Source of the DNA: Gordonia malaquae NBRC 108250
GTDB lineage: Bacteria > Actinomycetota > Actinomycetes > Mycobacteriales > Mycobacteriaceae
Assembly (NCBI RefSeq): GCF_000344135.1
Contig: NZ_BAOP01000004.1
Coordinates: 124,001-188,000 of the forward strand
Reading direction: 5' to 3'
DNA: 64,000 nucleotides
Positions 1 through 9,628 of the stretch are shown here, piece after piece. Within the stretch, counting starts at the first letter, position 1; every line of letters begins with the position of its first letter. Position numbers and translations under genes: made by a program. A model generated the notes under the pieces. That model did not search any database, was not told the origin of the DNA, and was given only the letters and a program-made list of their open reading frames with translations.

Positions 1-939
1 AACCGGTGGGAATTCACCATGCCGGAAGAAGAGGGCTACTGGGCCTACACGTTCTACACCCCGCTGCTCGGTGTCACCTTCGGCGGCGCGATCCTGGCGT
101 TCGGTTTCGGCGTCATCCAGATCTCGAAGCGCTTCATCCCGCAGGAGATCTCGGTGCAGGACCGCCACGACGGCGGCTCGACCGAGGTCGACAAGCAGAC
201 GATCGTCGCCGAACTCAGCGACACCCTGCAGACGAGCACACTCCCCCGCCGCAAGATGATCATCGGCTCCGCCGTGTTCGGCGTCGGAGCGATCGGTGTG
301 TCGGCGGGCGTCGCAGCTCTCGGCGGTTTCATCAAGAACCCCTGGGCCAAGCGCGAAGACGCTGACCTCTGGCACTCGGGCTGGTCGACGAACCACAGCG
401 AGAAGCCGGGCGAGACCGTCTTCCTGCGTCGTGACACCGGCAACCCGTACCAGGTCGTCCTGGTGCGCCCCGAGGACCTCGATGCAGGCGCCATGGAGAC
501 TGTCTTCCCGTGGCGCGTCTCGGACGGCTACGGCGACACCGAGCACTCGCGTCACAAGCTGCTCGACGGCCTTCGCGCCGTCCGCAACCCCGTGATGCTC
601 ATCCGCCTGCGTCCCGAGGACAACAAGCGGGTCGTCAAGCGTCGTGGCCAGGAGAGCTTCAACTTCGGCGACTACTACGCGTACACGAAGGTCTGCAGCC
701 ATCTCGGTTGCCCCACCTCGCTGTACGAGCAGCAGACGCAGCGCATCCTGTGCCCGTGCCACCAGTCGCAGTTCAACGCGCTCGAGTACGGAAAGCCGGT
801 CTTCGGTCCCGCCGCCCGTGCTCTCGCTCAGCTGCCTATCACTGTCAACAACCAGGGCTACTTGGTCGCCAACACCGCCATCAACGGCGGCGACTTCATC
901 GAGCCTGTCGGACCGGCATTCTGGGAGCGTAAGTCATGA
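1..939 (+). CDS. qcrA: Ubiquinol-cytochrome c reductase iron-sulfur subunit QcrA (5' partial)
   Basis: Rieske subunit of the menaquinol:cytochrome c (bc1) complex in the cytoplasmic membrane. The frame is open from base 1 with no start, so the N-terminus lies outside the window; the family is usually about 400 residues and 312 are present. The Rieske boxes are clear: CSHLGC (ligand Cys at 694, His at 700) and CPCHQS (ligand Cys at 751, His at 760), with the other two cysteines placed for the usual disulfide. Hydrophobic segments lie before the cluster domain, as in actinobacterial QcrA, which has extra N-terminal helices. The stop overlaps the qcrB start (ATGA), so the two are translationally coupled in the qcrCAB operon. 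Confidence 0.97.
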   Translation, partial: NRWEFTMPEEEGYWAYTFYTPLLGVTFGGAILAFGFGVIQISKRFIPQEISVQDRHDGGSTEVDKQTIVAELSDTLQTSTLPRRKMIIGSAVFGVGAIGVSAGVAALGGFIKNPWAKREDADLWHSGWSTNHSEKPGETVFLRRDTGNPYQVVLVRPEDLDAGAMETVFPWRVSDGYGDTEHSRHKLLDGLRAVRNPVMLIRLRPEDNKRVVKRRGQESFNFGDYYAYTKVCSHLGCPTSLYEQQTQRILCPCHQSQFNALEYGKPVFGPAARALAQLPITVNNQGYLVANTAINGGDFIEPVGPAFWERKS

Positions 940-2555
940 CGATCGCCGATCGCCTCGCCACGCAGGCAGAAGAGGTCGACTCGAGGTACCACCTGGCCGC
1001 AGGCATGCGCCGCCAGATCAACAAGGTCTTCCCCACGCACTGGTCGTTCATGCTGGGTGAGGTCTCGCTCTACAGCTTCATCATCTTGCTGCTGTCGGGC
1101 GTGTACCTGACGTTCTTCTTCGACCCGTCGATGGCGCACGTCGTGTACGAAGGCGCGTACCAGCCGCTCAACGGCGTCACCATGAGCCGCGCGTACGAGA
1201 CCACGCTCGACCTCTCGTTCGAGGTCCGCGGCGGTCTGTTCGTCCGTCAGATCCACCACTGGGCAGCCCTGCTGTTCGCTGCGTCGATCATCCTGCACAT
1301 GATGCGCATCTTCTTCACCGGCGCGTTCCGTCGCCCGCGTGAGGCCAACTGGGTCATCGGCTGCTTCCTGCTGCTGCTGGCGATGTTCGAGGGCTTCTTC
1401 GGCTACTCGCTCCCCGACGACCTGCTGTCGGGCACGGGTGTCCGCGCCGCGATGTCGGGCATCGTCCTGGGCATTCCGCTGATCGGCACCTGGGTCCACT
1501 GGGCCCTGTTCGGTGGCGACTTCCCCGGCGACATCATCATCCCGCGCCTGTACGTGCTGCACGTGCTGCTGTTCCCGGCCATCATCCTGGCCCTAATCGG
1601 CGCTCACCTCGCACTCGTCTGGTACCAGAAGCACACACAGTTCCCCGGCCCCGGCCGTACCGAGAAGAACGTCGTCGGCGTTCGCATCCTCCCGGTCTTC
1701 GCTGCCAAGGGCGGCGCGTTCTTCGCGATCGTGTTCGGCGTCCTCGCCGTCATGGCGGGCATCTTCCAGATCAACCCGGTCTGGAACATCGGTCCGTACA
1801 ACCCGGCGCAGGTGTCCGCGGGCTCGCAGCCTGACATCTACATGATGTGGACGGACGGTTTCGCTCGACTGATGCCGGCCTGGGAGCTCTACCTGGGCAA
1901 CTACACCGTCCCCGCCATCTTCTGGGTGGTCCTGGTGATCGGCGTGCTGTTCGGGCTGCTCTTCGGTTACCCGTGGATCGAGAAGGCCCTCACCGGCGAC
2001 ACTGCACACCACAACCTGCTGCAGCGTCCCCGTGACACCCCGGTCCGCACCGCTGCGGGCGCGATGGCCTTGACGTTCTACATCATCCTCACGCTGATGT
2101 GCATGAACGACATCATCGCCCTGAAGTTCCACATCTCGCTGAACGCGACGACGTGGATGGGTCGCATCGGCCTGATCGTGCTGCCGCCGCTGGTGTACTT
2201 CATCACCTACCGTTGGGCACTGTCTCTGCAGCGCAGCGACCGCGACGTCCTCTCCCACGGCATCGAGACGGGCATCATCCGTCGCGAGCCCAAGGGCGAG
2301 TACATCGAAATGCATCAGCCGCTGGGCCCGGTGGACGATCACGGCCACCCGATCCCGCTGCCTTACGAGGGTGCTGCCCTGCCGAAGCGCATGAACAAGC
2401 TCGGCTCCGCCGGCGCCCCCGGCACCGGTACCGTCCTCGTCCCGGACTCGCTCGAGGAACAGGCGACCAACCGTCGCATCGCTCACGAGAACCACGAGGC
2501 CGAGAAGAAGGCACTCCAGGAACTTCAGGAAAAGGGCGGAAACCCGCTCGCCTGA
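936..2555 (+). CDS. qcrB: Cytochrome bc1 complex cytochrome b subunit QcrB
   Basis: Membrane cytochrome b of the bc1 complex: it carries the two b hemes and both quinone sites and passes electrons to the actinobacterial bc1-aa3 supercomplex. The 539-residue product has the helix-rich cytochrome b body with paired histidines (for example [10 protein letters not shown] and [10 protein letters not shown]) and the long cytoplasmic C-terminal tail typical of actinobacterial QcrB. It overlaps qcrA by 4 bases. The ATG at 936 is fixed by this overlap. A strong hairpin directly after the stop ends the operon. Confidence 0.97.
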   Translation: MTIADRLATQAEEVDSRYHLAAGMRRQINKVFPTHWSFMLGEVSLYSFIILLLSGVYLTFFFDPSMAHVVYEGAYQPLNGVTMSRAYETTLDLSFEVRGGLFVRQIHHWAALLFAASIILHMMRIFFTGAFRRPREANWVIGCFLLLLAMFEGFFGYSLPDDLLSGTGVRAAMSGIVLGIPLIGTWVHWALFGGDFPGDIIIPRLYVLHVLLFPAIILALIGAHLALVWYQKHTQFPGPGRTEKNVVGVRILPVFAAKGGAFFAIVFGVLAVMAGIFQINPVWNIGPYNPAQVSAGSQPDIYMMWTDGFARLMPAWELYLGNYTVPAIFWVVLVIGVLFGLLFGYPWIEKALTGDTAHHNLLQRPRDTPVRTAAGAMALTFYIILTLMCMNDIIALKFHISLNATTWMGRIGLIVLPPLVYFITYRWALSLQRSDRDVLSHGIETGIIRREPKGEYIEMHQPLGPVDDHGHPIPLPYEGAALPKRMNKLGSAGAPGTGTVLVPDSLEEQATNRRIAHENHEAEKKALQELQEKGGNPLA

Positions 2556-2572
2556 CGCTCCACAGCTTCACC

Positions 2573-2610
2573 GACAGAGGCCGCCTCGCATCCGCGAGGC
2601 GGCCTCTGTC
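2573..2610 (+). terminator. Terminator of the qcr operon
   Basis: A 16-bp perfect inverted repeat (2573-2588 with 2595-2610), extendable by one pair to a 4-base loop, lies 18 bases after the qcrB stop. It has no T-tract, as is common in high-GC actinobacteria. Confidence 0.75.
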
Positions 2611-2635
2611 GTACCCGCTCCCCTCCCCCACCGAC

Positions 2636-2700
2636 CTTCCCGCGACAGTTCTCGTTCCCGCTCTTTGTCGGGGCGAGGAGCGGCAACTGGAAGCGCCGCG
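2636..2700 (-). repeat. 65-bp inverted repeat, left copy
   Basis: This stretch is the reverse complement of 3501-3565 with 4 mismatches in 65 positions. Each copy contains its own hairpin; here the arms are 2654-2663 and 2678-2687 with one mismatch. One arm pair differs between the copies in a compensated way (C-G here, T-A in the other copy). The two copies bracket the AbiEi-family pseudogene. The function is unknown. Confidence 0.8.
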
Positions 2701-2701
2701 A

Positions 2702-3438
2702 TCACAACAGACCGGCGGCGTGCGAGTACGGACGAACACGCGCAGCGACTTGGCAAAGTTTCGCGACGGTCCAGTCCCAGCGGACGATCTCGAAGCCCAT
2801 CCGCGGAACTGGTAGGTGCGCCTCGATCATCTGGGCCCGGCTCCACGATTCTCCGGGATTCGCGGACAATCCGTTCGCGTACCGCAGGGCAACACGCGCC
2901 CGGGCAATTCCACGTCGCCGCCCGACTCCAGACGATCGTGGAGTTCGGCTCGATCCACTCCCATTCGTAGCGCAGAATCGAATACGGCGAGGGCGCCCGC
3001 GAAGTCGGAGGTGAGCGCGACGTCCACAGCACTACGTGCGGGACTGGTTAACAGAATGCCGTCGACAACGATGACATCGTTCTCATCGAGGCCGGTGTGG
3101 ATGTGCCGCGTGGCGCGGCGCTTCCCGTTCGCCGACGTCTGCACTGACACGTGCACACGCCTCGTATCCGGCTCCAGCACTGCCAGGCCGAGGATGGCCG
3201 CTGCCGACTGGTGGCTGAGGACGGCCCCGGCGTCCGCTTCGGAGAGACAGCGTCGCCTATAGACCTCTTGATCGAGGCGCCACTTCTCGACGGGCAGACT
3301 GCAGCTGGGTATGTACAGGCCCCGGCAGGCGACGAGGAGTTCTCCTCTCCGGACCGCCTGTCGGATGTCCGCGTCAGTGCGGCCGGCGTCGAGCGCCTCG
3401 GACCGTCTGACGACGCCGTTACGATCTGTAGTCCACAT
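2702..3438 (-). pseudogene. AbiEi-family antitoxin-like protein, frameshifted and truncated
   Basis: The first reading frame, from ATG 3438, reads like an AbiEi-type winged-helix protein of the group often annotated as type IV toxin-antitoxin antitoxin-like (GVVRRSEALDAGRTDADIR, later ARSAVDVAL). After about codon 170 the sequence stops resembling the family. Another frame then takes over with the expected continuation (RGIARARVALRYANG, then SWSRAQMIEA) and ends at 2702. The switch point is near 2917-2920 and fits the loss of one base. The C-terminal DUF559-like part is also mostly missing and gives way to unrelated sequence just before the left inverted repeat. No partner toxin is visible. 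The in-frame codons upstream of 3438 were not used because the family starts here. A sequencing error could also explain the shift. Confidence 0.7.
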
Positions 3439-3500
3439 GCGCTGTATCCAAGCGCGAAGTCCGCGATCTGACCAGGGCGGTATCCACAGGCTTGTACCCG

Positions 3501-3565
3501 CGGCGCTTCCAGTTCCTGCTCCTCGCCCCGACAAAGAGCAGGAACGAGAACTGCCGCGGGAAGCG
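3501..3565 (+). repeat. 65-bp inverted repeat, right copy
   Basis: Partner of 2636-2700 in inverted orientation (61 of 65 identical). It contains a perfect 10-bp hairpin (3514-3523 with 3538-3547). It lies between the stop of the acetyltransferase gene and the start of the AbiEi pseudogene, so it may also act as a terminator for the former. Confidence 0.8.
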
Positions 3566-3567
3566 GT

Positions 3568-4098
3568 CTACCAGACGTCGCCGGCGCGCCAGTCGCAGAG
3601 GAGACGCATAGCGGTGTCCATGTGCTGCGTGGAGCGCGTCCGGAGGATGAGGACCCCACCGTCGTCGTCCGGTGTCATGACCACACCATCCGGCGTCAGA
3701 GTGCCGAGCGGCCCCGTCCACGGCTCCCAGCCACGTCGTAGATAGAGCGGACGCCCGTCGTCGGACGCGCCGAGCGCACCGAGGTCGTACGCTGCCAGGA
3801 CGATCTCGTCGATCCGCGACATCAGGACGTCGCCGATCCCCCGACGGCGCATGCGGGCGGCCACTGCGACCGCTTCGACATAGCCGACGCGGTGCACGTC
3901 GTCTCCGGCGATCAGTTGCCGCTGAACCACCGACGCATGGCCGACAACACCGTCGGAGTCCTCCGCGATGACGTGAACGCCACCGAGCGCATGGTCGAAA
4001 TCAGAGGCCTCGAAGTCGTGTGCGAACGCCTCGTCCAGGAACGCGAACAGAGCGGCGCGATCGTCGTCCGTCAGTTCGTGGGTATGACGAAGCCGCAC
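3568..4098 (-). CDS. aac(2')-I: Aminoglycoside 2'-N-acetyltransferase, AAC(2')-I family
   Basis: GNAT-fold enzyme that transfers acetyl from acetyl-CoA to the 2'-amino group of aminoglycosides. At 176 residues it matches the chromosomal mycobacterial AAC(2')-I enzymes in length. Matching segments include DFDHALGGVHV near the N-terminus, the acetyl-CoA loop RMRRRGIG, the LYLRRGWEPW segment, TPDDDG, and the C-terminal CDWRAGDVW, which is the same as in M. tuberculosis AAC(2')-Ic as I remember it. The start is GTG 4098; no other start lies in frame between it and ctaF. That GTG sits in the 3' arm of the hairpin after ctaF, so a leaderless transcript is possible. Chromosomal AAC(2') is intrinsic in many mycobacteria and may also act in cell-envelope metabolism. 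Confidence 0.9.
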   Translation of the reverse strand: MRLRHTHELTDDDRAALFAFLDEAFAHDFEASDFDHALGGVHVIAEDSDGVVGHASVVQRQLIAGDDVHRVGYVEAVAVAARMRRRGIGDVLMSRIDEIVLAAYDLGALGASDDGRPLYLRRGWEPWTGPLGTLTPDGVVMTPDDDGGVLILRTRSTQHMDTAMRLLCDWRAGDVW

Positions 4099-4119
4099 CC
4101 GGTATCCGGGTGCGGCTTC
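4089..4119 (-). terminator. Hairpin after ctaF
   Basis: A 14-bp perfect inverted repeat (4089-4102 with 4106-4119) with a 3-base loop lies 17 bases after the ctaF stop. It is placed to end the ctaC-ctaF transcript, yet its downstream arm contains the GTG start of the acetyltransferase gene. Confidence 0.7.
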
Positions 4120-4136
4120 ATCAGATGCTGTATGCG

Positions 4137-4553
4137 TCAGTGCTTCTCAGGTCCCACGTGGTACTCGAACACGAGTCCGGCGACCGCGGCAAGGATCACT
4201 GCCACCATGGTGATCGAGAACCAGAAGTTGCCGGTCGCGAAACCGATCGCGAAGAGCGATGCGCCTGCGGCGATCGCGATGGGCCAGTAGCTGTGCGGGC
4301 TGAAGAAGCCCAGCTCACCGGCACCGTCTTCGATCTCGGCGTCGTCGTAGTCCTCGGGACGGATCTCAACACGACGAGCCACGAAGCGGAAGTACGTGCC
4401 CGCGATCAGAGCCAGGCCGCCTGCGAAGAACATGCAGGTCACGCCGGTCCATTCGACGCCGGTCCGGTAGTAGTAGGTGCAGACGGCGTAGATGACGCCC
4501 ATCAGAATGAAGAAGACTGCGAGGACCTCGAAGAGGCGTGCTTCGATCTTCAT
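4137..4553 (-). CDS. ctaF: Cytochrome c oxidase polypeptide 4 (CtaF)
   Basis: Small membrane subunit IV of the actinobacterial aa3 cytochrome c oxidase. The 138-residue product has about four hydrophobic helices (starting [16 protein letters not shown], later [10 protein letters not shown] and the C-terminal pair), as in mycobacterial CtaF. Its ATG overlaps the ctaC stop by one base, so it is coupled to ctaC. A hairpin follows. Confidence 0.93.
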   Translation of the reverse strand: MKIEARLFEVLAVFFILMGVIYAVCTYYYRTGVEWTGVTCMFFAGGLALIAGTYFRFVARRVEIRPEDYDDAEIEDGAGELGFFSPHSYWPIAIAAGASLFAIGFATGNFWFSITMVAVILAAVAGLVFEYHVGPEKH

Positions 4554-5704
4554 CAGTTCTTACCTCCCTCGGCCGGGGTGCACCCGGCCAGTGCGGTGTT
4601 GTTCGCATCGCCGAGATCGTCCGGAGTCGTGCCGTTCGAGACGCGGCGCGTGTCGAACGGAACCGTCGTCACCGAGCGCGGCTGCTGGCAGACCGCCTGC
4701 AGTGCCTCCGAGTTGGTGGCCTCCGGGTTGGCCTTGCGGAAGTTGATGTAGCTGGCGAACACCGCGGGGCTCACGGCGCGAACTTCGAAGTTCATCATCG
4801 CGTGGTAGGTGCCGCACATCTCGGCACAGCGTCCGACGAAGGCGCCTTCACGATCGATGCCGCTGATCTGGAACGACGAATCCGTGTGGTTCTGCTCCGG
4901 GAACGGCATGACGTCGCGCTTGAACAGGAACTCCGGAACCCAGAACGAGTGCACGACGTCGGCCGCCGCGAGATCGAACTGGATGCGGGTGTTGGTCGGC
5001 AGAACCAGGATCGGGATCTCCGAGGACGAGCCGAGGGTCTCGATCTGATCGAAGGCGAGGTACTTGCGCTCCTCGGCCGACCGGCCGCCTGCGGCGCCCT
5101 TGATCTCTTCCTTCTCGCCGTCGTGCTCACGGAACTTCGGGATCTGCAGGTCGAACGCGGAACCCTTCTTCGAGTCCTCGGCCCGGACGAGCTGCTGGCC
5201 GTTCACGTTGACCGAGTTGTAGCCGAACTTCCAGTTCCACTGGAATGCGGTCACGTCGACGACGACGGCTGGGTTGTCTTCCTTCGCCTCGACCTTGTTC
5301 TGCACGACGACCGTGAAGTAGAACATCACGGCGATCAGCACGAACGGGATCGCGGTGTACGCCAGTTCCAGCGGCACGTTGTAGGCCGTCTGACGCGGGA
5401 TCTCCTGATCCTCGGAGTCGACTGCCTTCGCACGGTGGAACGTGATGGTCCAGAAGATGAGGGCCCACACGAACACACCCATGGCGAGGGCGGCGATGAC
5501 CGACCACGTCCAGAATTCGGCCATGTCCTTGGCTTCGCTGGTCACGCCCGCAGGCCATCCGAAGCGCATTGCTTCTTCGGCACTGCAGCCCGAGGTCATC
5601 AGCACGACGACACCCAGGACCGCGAGGGCACTGAGTCGCTTGATCGTGCGCGACGTGGGTACCCCACGTCGCACAGACGGCCGTCCACGGTTCGTCAATT
5701 TCAC
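4553..5704 (-). CDS. ctaC: Cytochrome c oxidase subunit II (CtaC)
   Basis: Copper-A subunit of the aa3 oxidase, which takes electrons from the bc1 complex. I chose GTG 5704 (383 residues) because a good Shine-Dalgarno (AGGAAGG, complement of 5706-5712) precedes it and the signal region then has a normal length. The N-terminus carries a lipoprotein-like signal ending in a Cys ([11 protein letters not shown]), followed by two transmembrane helices. The soluble domain holds the CuA loop [14 protein letters not shown] with Cys-x3-Cys-x3-His-x2-Met, and an aromatic electron entry segment (QWNWKFGY). It is divergent from asnB. Confidence 0.95.
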   Translation of the reverse strand: MKLTNRGRPSVRRGVPTSRTIKRLSALAVLGVVVLMTSGCSAEEAMRFGWPAGVTSEAKDMAEFWTWSVIAALAMGVFVWALIFWTITFHRAKAVDSEDQEIPRQTAYNVPLELAYTAIPFVLIAVMFYFTVVVQNKVEAKEDNPAVVVDVTAFQWNWKFGYNSVNVNGQQLVRAEDSKKGSAFDLQIPKFREHDGEKEEIKGAAGGRSAEERKYLAFDQIETLGSSSEIPILVLPTNTRIQFDLAAADVVHSFWVPEFLFKRDVMPFPEQNHTDSSFQISGIDREGAFVGRCAEMCGTYHAMMNFEVRAVSPAVFASYINFRKANPEATNSEALQAVCQQPRSVTTVPFDTRRVSNGTTPDDLGDANNTALAGCTPAEGGKN

Positions 5705-6007
5705 GCCTTCCTGCTGACAGGGAGCTGTTCTACAAGTTTCGCGCACGAGTATTGCAGTGCTCGACGCAATTCTTGCACCTAGTAACTACGCAGCGTAGTC
5801 CAACCCGCCCATCTGTTCTCGATTGGGGTTGGCGGTTTTGCCCTCACGGGTGCCGACCTGCGGATTCGTGCCGTGACAAGAGTGTCGTTTCCCTCACGAG
5901 GGCCGCGGGATGTCGCACCCGGCGGCGCTTCTGCGGCATAGTAGACGCGGCGCGGGGACCAGTTCTTCGCCACGACCTGCAATCGATGTGAAAAGAGGCC
6001 AGTCAGC
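5705..6007. promoter_or_regulatory. Divergent ctaC/asnB promoter region
   Basis: About 300 bases without a gene between two divergent starts. The ctaC Shine-Dalgarno lies at 5706-5712 on the minus strand. A perfect 6-3-6 palindrome, ACTACGCAGCGTAGT, lies at 5785-5799 and could bind a regulator. Next to asnB, AAAAGAGG at 5990-5997 is a plausible ribosome site for GTG 6008. I see no RNA gene or riboswitch here. Confidence 0.5.
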
Positions 6008-7933
6008 GTGTGCGGCTTGCTCGGAATGCTCACCAGTGACGGCACCGCGGGGCCGGACGCCGACCTGATCGCGTCCGCGGCGCACTGCATGCGTCACCGC
6101 GGTCCCGATGAGCCCGGCACCTGGCACGACGACGACATCGTGCTCGGCTTCAATCGACTGTCGATCATCGACATCGAGCACTCCCACCAGCCGCTGCGCT
6201 GGGGACCACCGGAGAACACCGAACGGTACGCCCTGGTGTTCAACGGCGAGATCTACAACTACCTCGAAATCCGCGAGGAGCTCGCCAGAGAGTTCGGCAC
6301 CCAGTTCCGCACCGAGGGCGACGGCGAGTCGATCGTCGCCGGGTTCCACCACTGGGGTCCCGATGTGGTCCGCAAGCTGCGCGGCATGTTCGCTTTCGCC
6401 GTCTGGGACACCGAGAAGCGCGAGCTGTTCCTCGCGCGCGACCAGTTCGGCATCAAGCCGCTGTTCCTTGCCACCAGCAGTCGCGGCACCGCGTTCGGCA
6501 GTGAGAAGAAGAGCCTCCTGGAGATCCTCGAGCGCCTCGATCTGGACGCCGAGCTCGACGATCGTGCCATCGAGCACTACACCGTCCTCCAGTACGTCCC
6601 CGAGCCCGAATCACTGCATCGGAACATCACCCGCCTCGAGTCCGGCTGCTACGCCACGCTGCGGCCCGGCGTCGCCCCCGAGGTGACCCGCTACTTCGTG
6701 CCGAAGTTCCCCGTCCGTCCCTTCACTGCCGGAGGAGAGCAGAAGCGCTACGACGAGATCGCCGACGTGCTGCGCGACTCCGTCGCAAAGCACATGCGGG
6801 CCGACGTGACTGTCGGATCGTTCCTGTCCGGCGGCATCGACTCGACGGCAATCGCCGCACTCGCCATCCAGCACAACCCCGACCTCATCACCTTCACCAC
6901 CGGCTTCGAACGTGACGGCTACTCCGAAGTGGACGTCGCCGCGGAATCGGCAGAGGCCATCGGCGCCCGCCACATCGTCAAAGTCGTGTCTCCGCGAGAG
7001 TTCGTCGACGCGCTCCCGAAGATCATCTGGTACCTGGACGACCCGGTGGCCGACCCGGCCCTCGTCCCCCTGTACTTCGTCGCCGCCGAAGCCCGCAAGC
7101 ACGTGAAGGTCGTCCTCTCGGGCGAGGGCGCCGACGAACTCTTCGGCGGATACACGATCTACAAAGAGCCGCTGTCGCTCAAGTCGTTCGACAAGCTCTC
7201 CCCCGGCCTGCGGCGTCTCGCAGGCAAGGTCTCGGACCGCATCCCCGAAGGCACGCGGGGCAAGAGCCTGCTCCACCGCGGTTCACTCAGCCTCGAGGAG
7301 CGTTACTACGGAAACGCCCGCAGCTTCGACGACGCTCGCCTGCGCGCCGTCCTTCGGACTTTCCGTGAAGACTGGATGCACCAGGATGTGACCGCGCCCA
7401 TATACAAGATGAGCGAAGGCATGGACCCGGTGACCCGCATGCAACACCTGGACCTGTTCACCTGGCTGCGCGGCGACATCCTCGTCAAGGCCGACAAGAT
7501 CAACATGGCGCACTCACTGGAACTCCGCGTGCCCTTCCTCGACAAGGAGGTGTTCGCGATCGCCGAACAACTCCCGTTCGAGGAGAAGATCAGCCACGAC
7601 ACGACCAAGTACGCGCTCCGCAAGGCACTCGAGCAGATCGTGCCGCCGCACGTGTTGCACCGCCGCAAGCTCGGTTTCCCGGTCCCGCTCCGCCACTGGC
7701 TCGCCGGGACCGAGATGTACGACTGGGCACGCGAACTCATCTCGACGTCCGACACCGATCACATCTTCGACAAGAAGTTCGTGATGCAGATGCTCGACGA
7801 GCACCGCCGCGGCGAGGTGGACAACAGCCGTCGCGTCTGGACCGTCCTGTGCTTCATGCTCTGGTACGGGATCTTCGTCGACAAGACGATCGACCCGCAG
7901 ATCGAGGATCACGACTACCCGGTTCGGCTGTAG
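6008..7933 (+). CDS. asnB: Asparagine synthase (glutamine-hydrolysing)
   Basis: Cytosolic enzyme that makes asparagine from aspartate, ATP and the amide of glutamine. In mycolate actinobacteria AsnB (LtsA) also amidates peptidoglycan or influences lysozyme and antibiotic sensitivity. The GTG start is fixed by the class II glutaminase nucleophile, Cys2 (VCGLLGM). The N-terminal domain shows RHRGPDEPG and FNGEIYNYLEIR. The synthetase domain has the PP-loop SFLSGGIDSTAIAA and GEGADELFGGY. The length of 641 residues is close to that of mycobacterial AsnB. It is divergent from ctaC, as in M. tuberculosis. Confidence 0.95.
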   Translation: MCGLLGMLTSDGTAGPDADLIASAAHCMRHRGPDEPGTWHDDDIVLGFNRLSIIDIEHSHQPLRWGPPENTERYALVFNGEIYNYLEIREELAREFGTQFRTEGDGESIVAGFHHWGPDVVRKLRGMFAFAVWDTEKRELFLARDQFGIKPLFLATSSRGTAFGSEKKSLLEILERLDLDAELDDRAIEHYTVLQYVPEPESLHRNITRLESGCYATLRPGVAPEVTRYFVPKFPVRPFTAGGEQKRYDEIADVLRDSVAKHMRADVTVGSFLSGGIDSTAIAALAIQHNPDLITFTTGFERDGYSEVDVAAESAEAIGARHIVKVVSPREFVDALPKIIWYLDDPVADPALVPLYFVAAEARKHVKVVLSGEGADELFGGYTIYKEPLSLKSFDKLSPGLRRLAGKVSDRIPEGTRGKSLLHRGSLSLEERYYGNARSFDDARLRAVLRTFREDWMHQDVTAPIYKMSEGMDPVTRMQHLDLFTWLRGDILVKADKINMAHSLELRVPFLDKEVFAIAEQLPFEEKISHDTTKYALRKALEQIVPPHVLHRRKLGFPVPLRHWLAGTEMYDWARELISTSDTDHIFDKKFVMQMLDEHRRGEVDNSRRVWTVLCFMLWYGIFVDKTIDPQIEDHDYPVRL

Positions 7934-7952
7934 TTCTCGACCCGTCTCGACC

Positions 7953-8050
7953 AGCAGGCGAGGCGAAACACTTCCCTCGGCAGTCCTCGCGGGCTCGCCT
8001 AGCGGCTCGCTCGCTGCGGAGGGCTCCGGAAGTGTTTCGCCTCGCCTGCT
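7953..8050. terminator. Long hairpin between convergent asnB and adoK
   Basis: A 23-bp perfect inverted repeat (7953-7975 with 8028-8050) encloses 52 bases. Part of that interior pairs further (7974-7983 with 8014-8023, one mismatch). It separates two converging genes and probably acts as a terminator in both directions. Its size exceeds that of a usual terminator, so it could also be a repeat element. Confidence 0.65.
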
Positions 8051-8063
8051 TCGTTGCGCTGTC

Positions 8064-8077
8064 CCTGCTCGTTGAGC
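8064..8077 (+). repeat. Short intergenic repeat, copy 1
   Basis: CCTGCTCGTTGAGC here also occurs at 23394-23407, each time in the gap between converging genes and followed by a GC-rich run with CGCT/AGCG segments. It may belong to a dispersed intergenic repeat family of the genome. Confidence 0.35.
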
Positions 8078-8102
8078 GCCTTTCGTCTCGCTGCGCGCCG
8101 AA

Positions 8103-9504
<1,402 letters not shown>

Positions 9505-9628
9505 GGGCGCTCCTCATGTCGCCGGCCGCGTCTGCACGAGCGAACCGGGATACGTCTGTCGTCGAACCGCAGACACGACGATCGAGTGTGTTCACGGTCT
9601 GACTGGCTCAACGGTACTCGCTGTGCGC

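Noticed and set aside
4538..5782. Plus-strand frame of 414 codons opposite ctaC
   Set aside because: ctaC shows the full CuA site on the minus strand; the plus frame has the biased composition of an antisense shadow.
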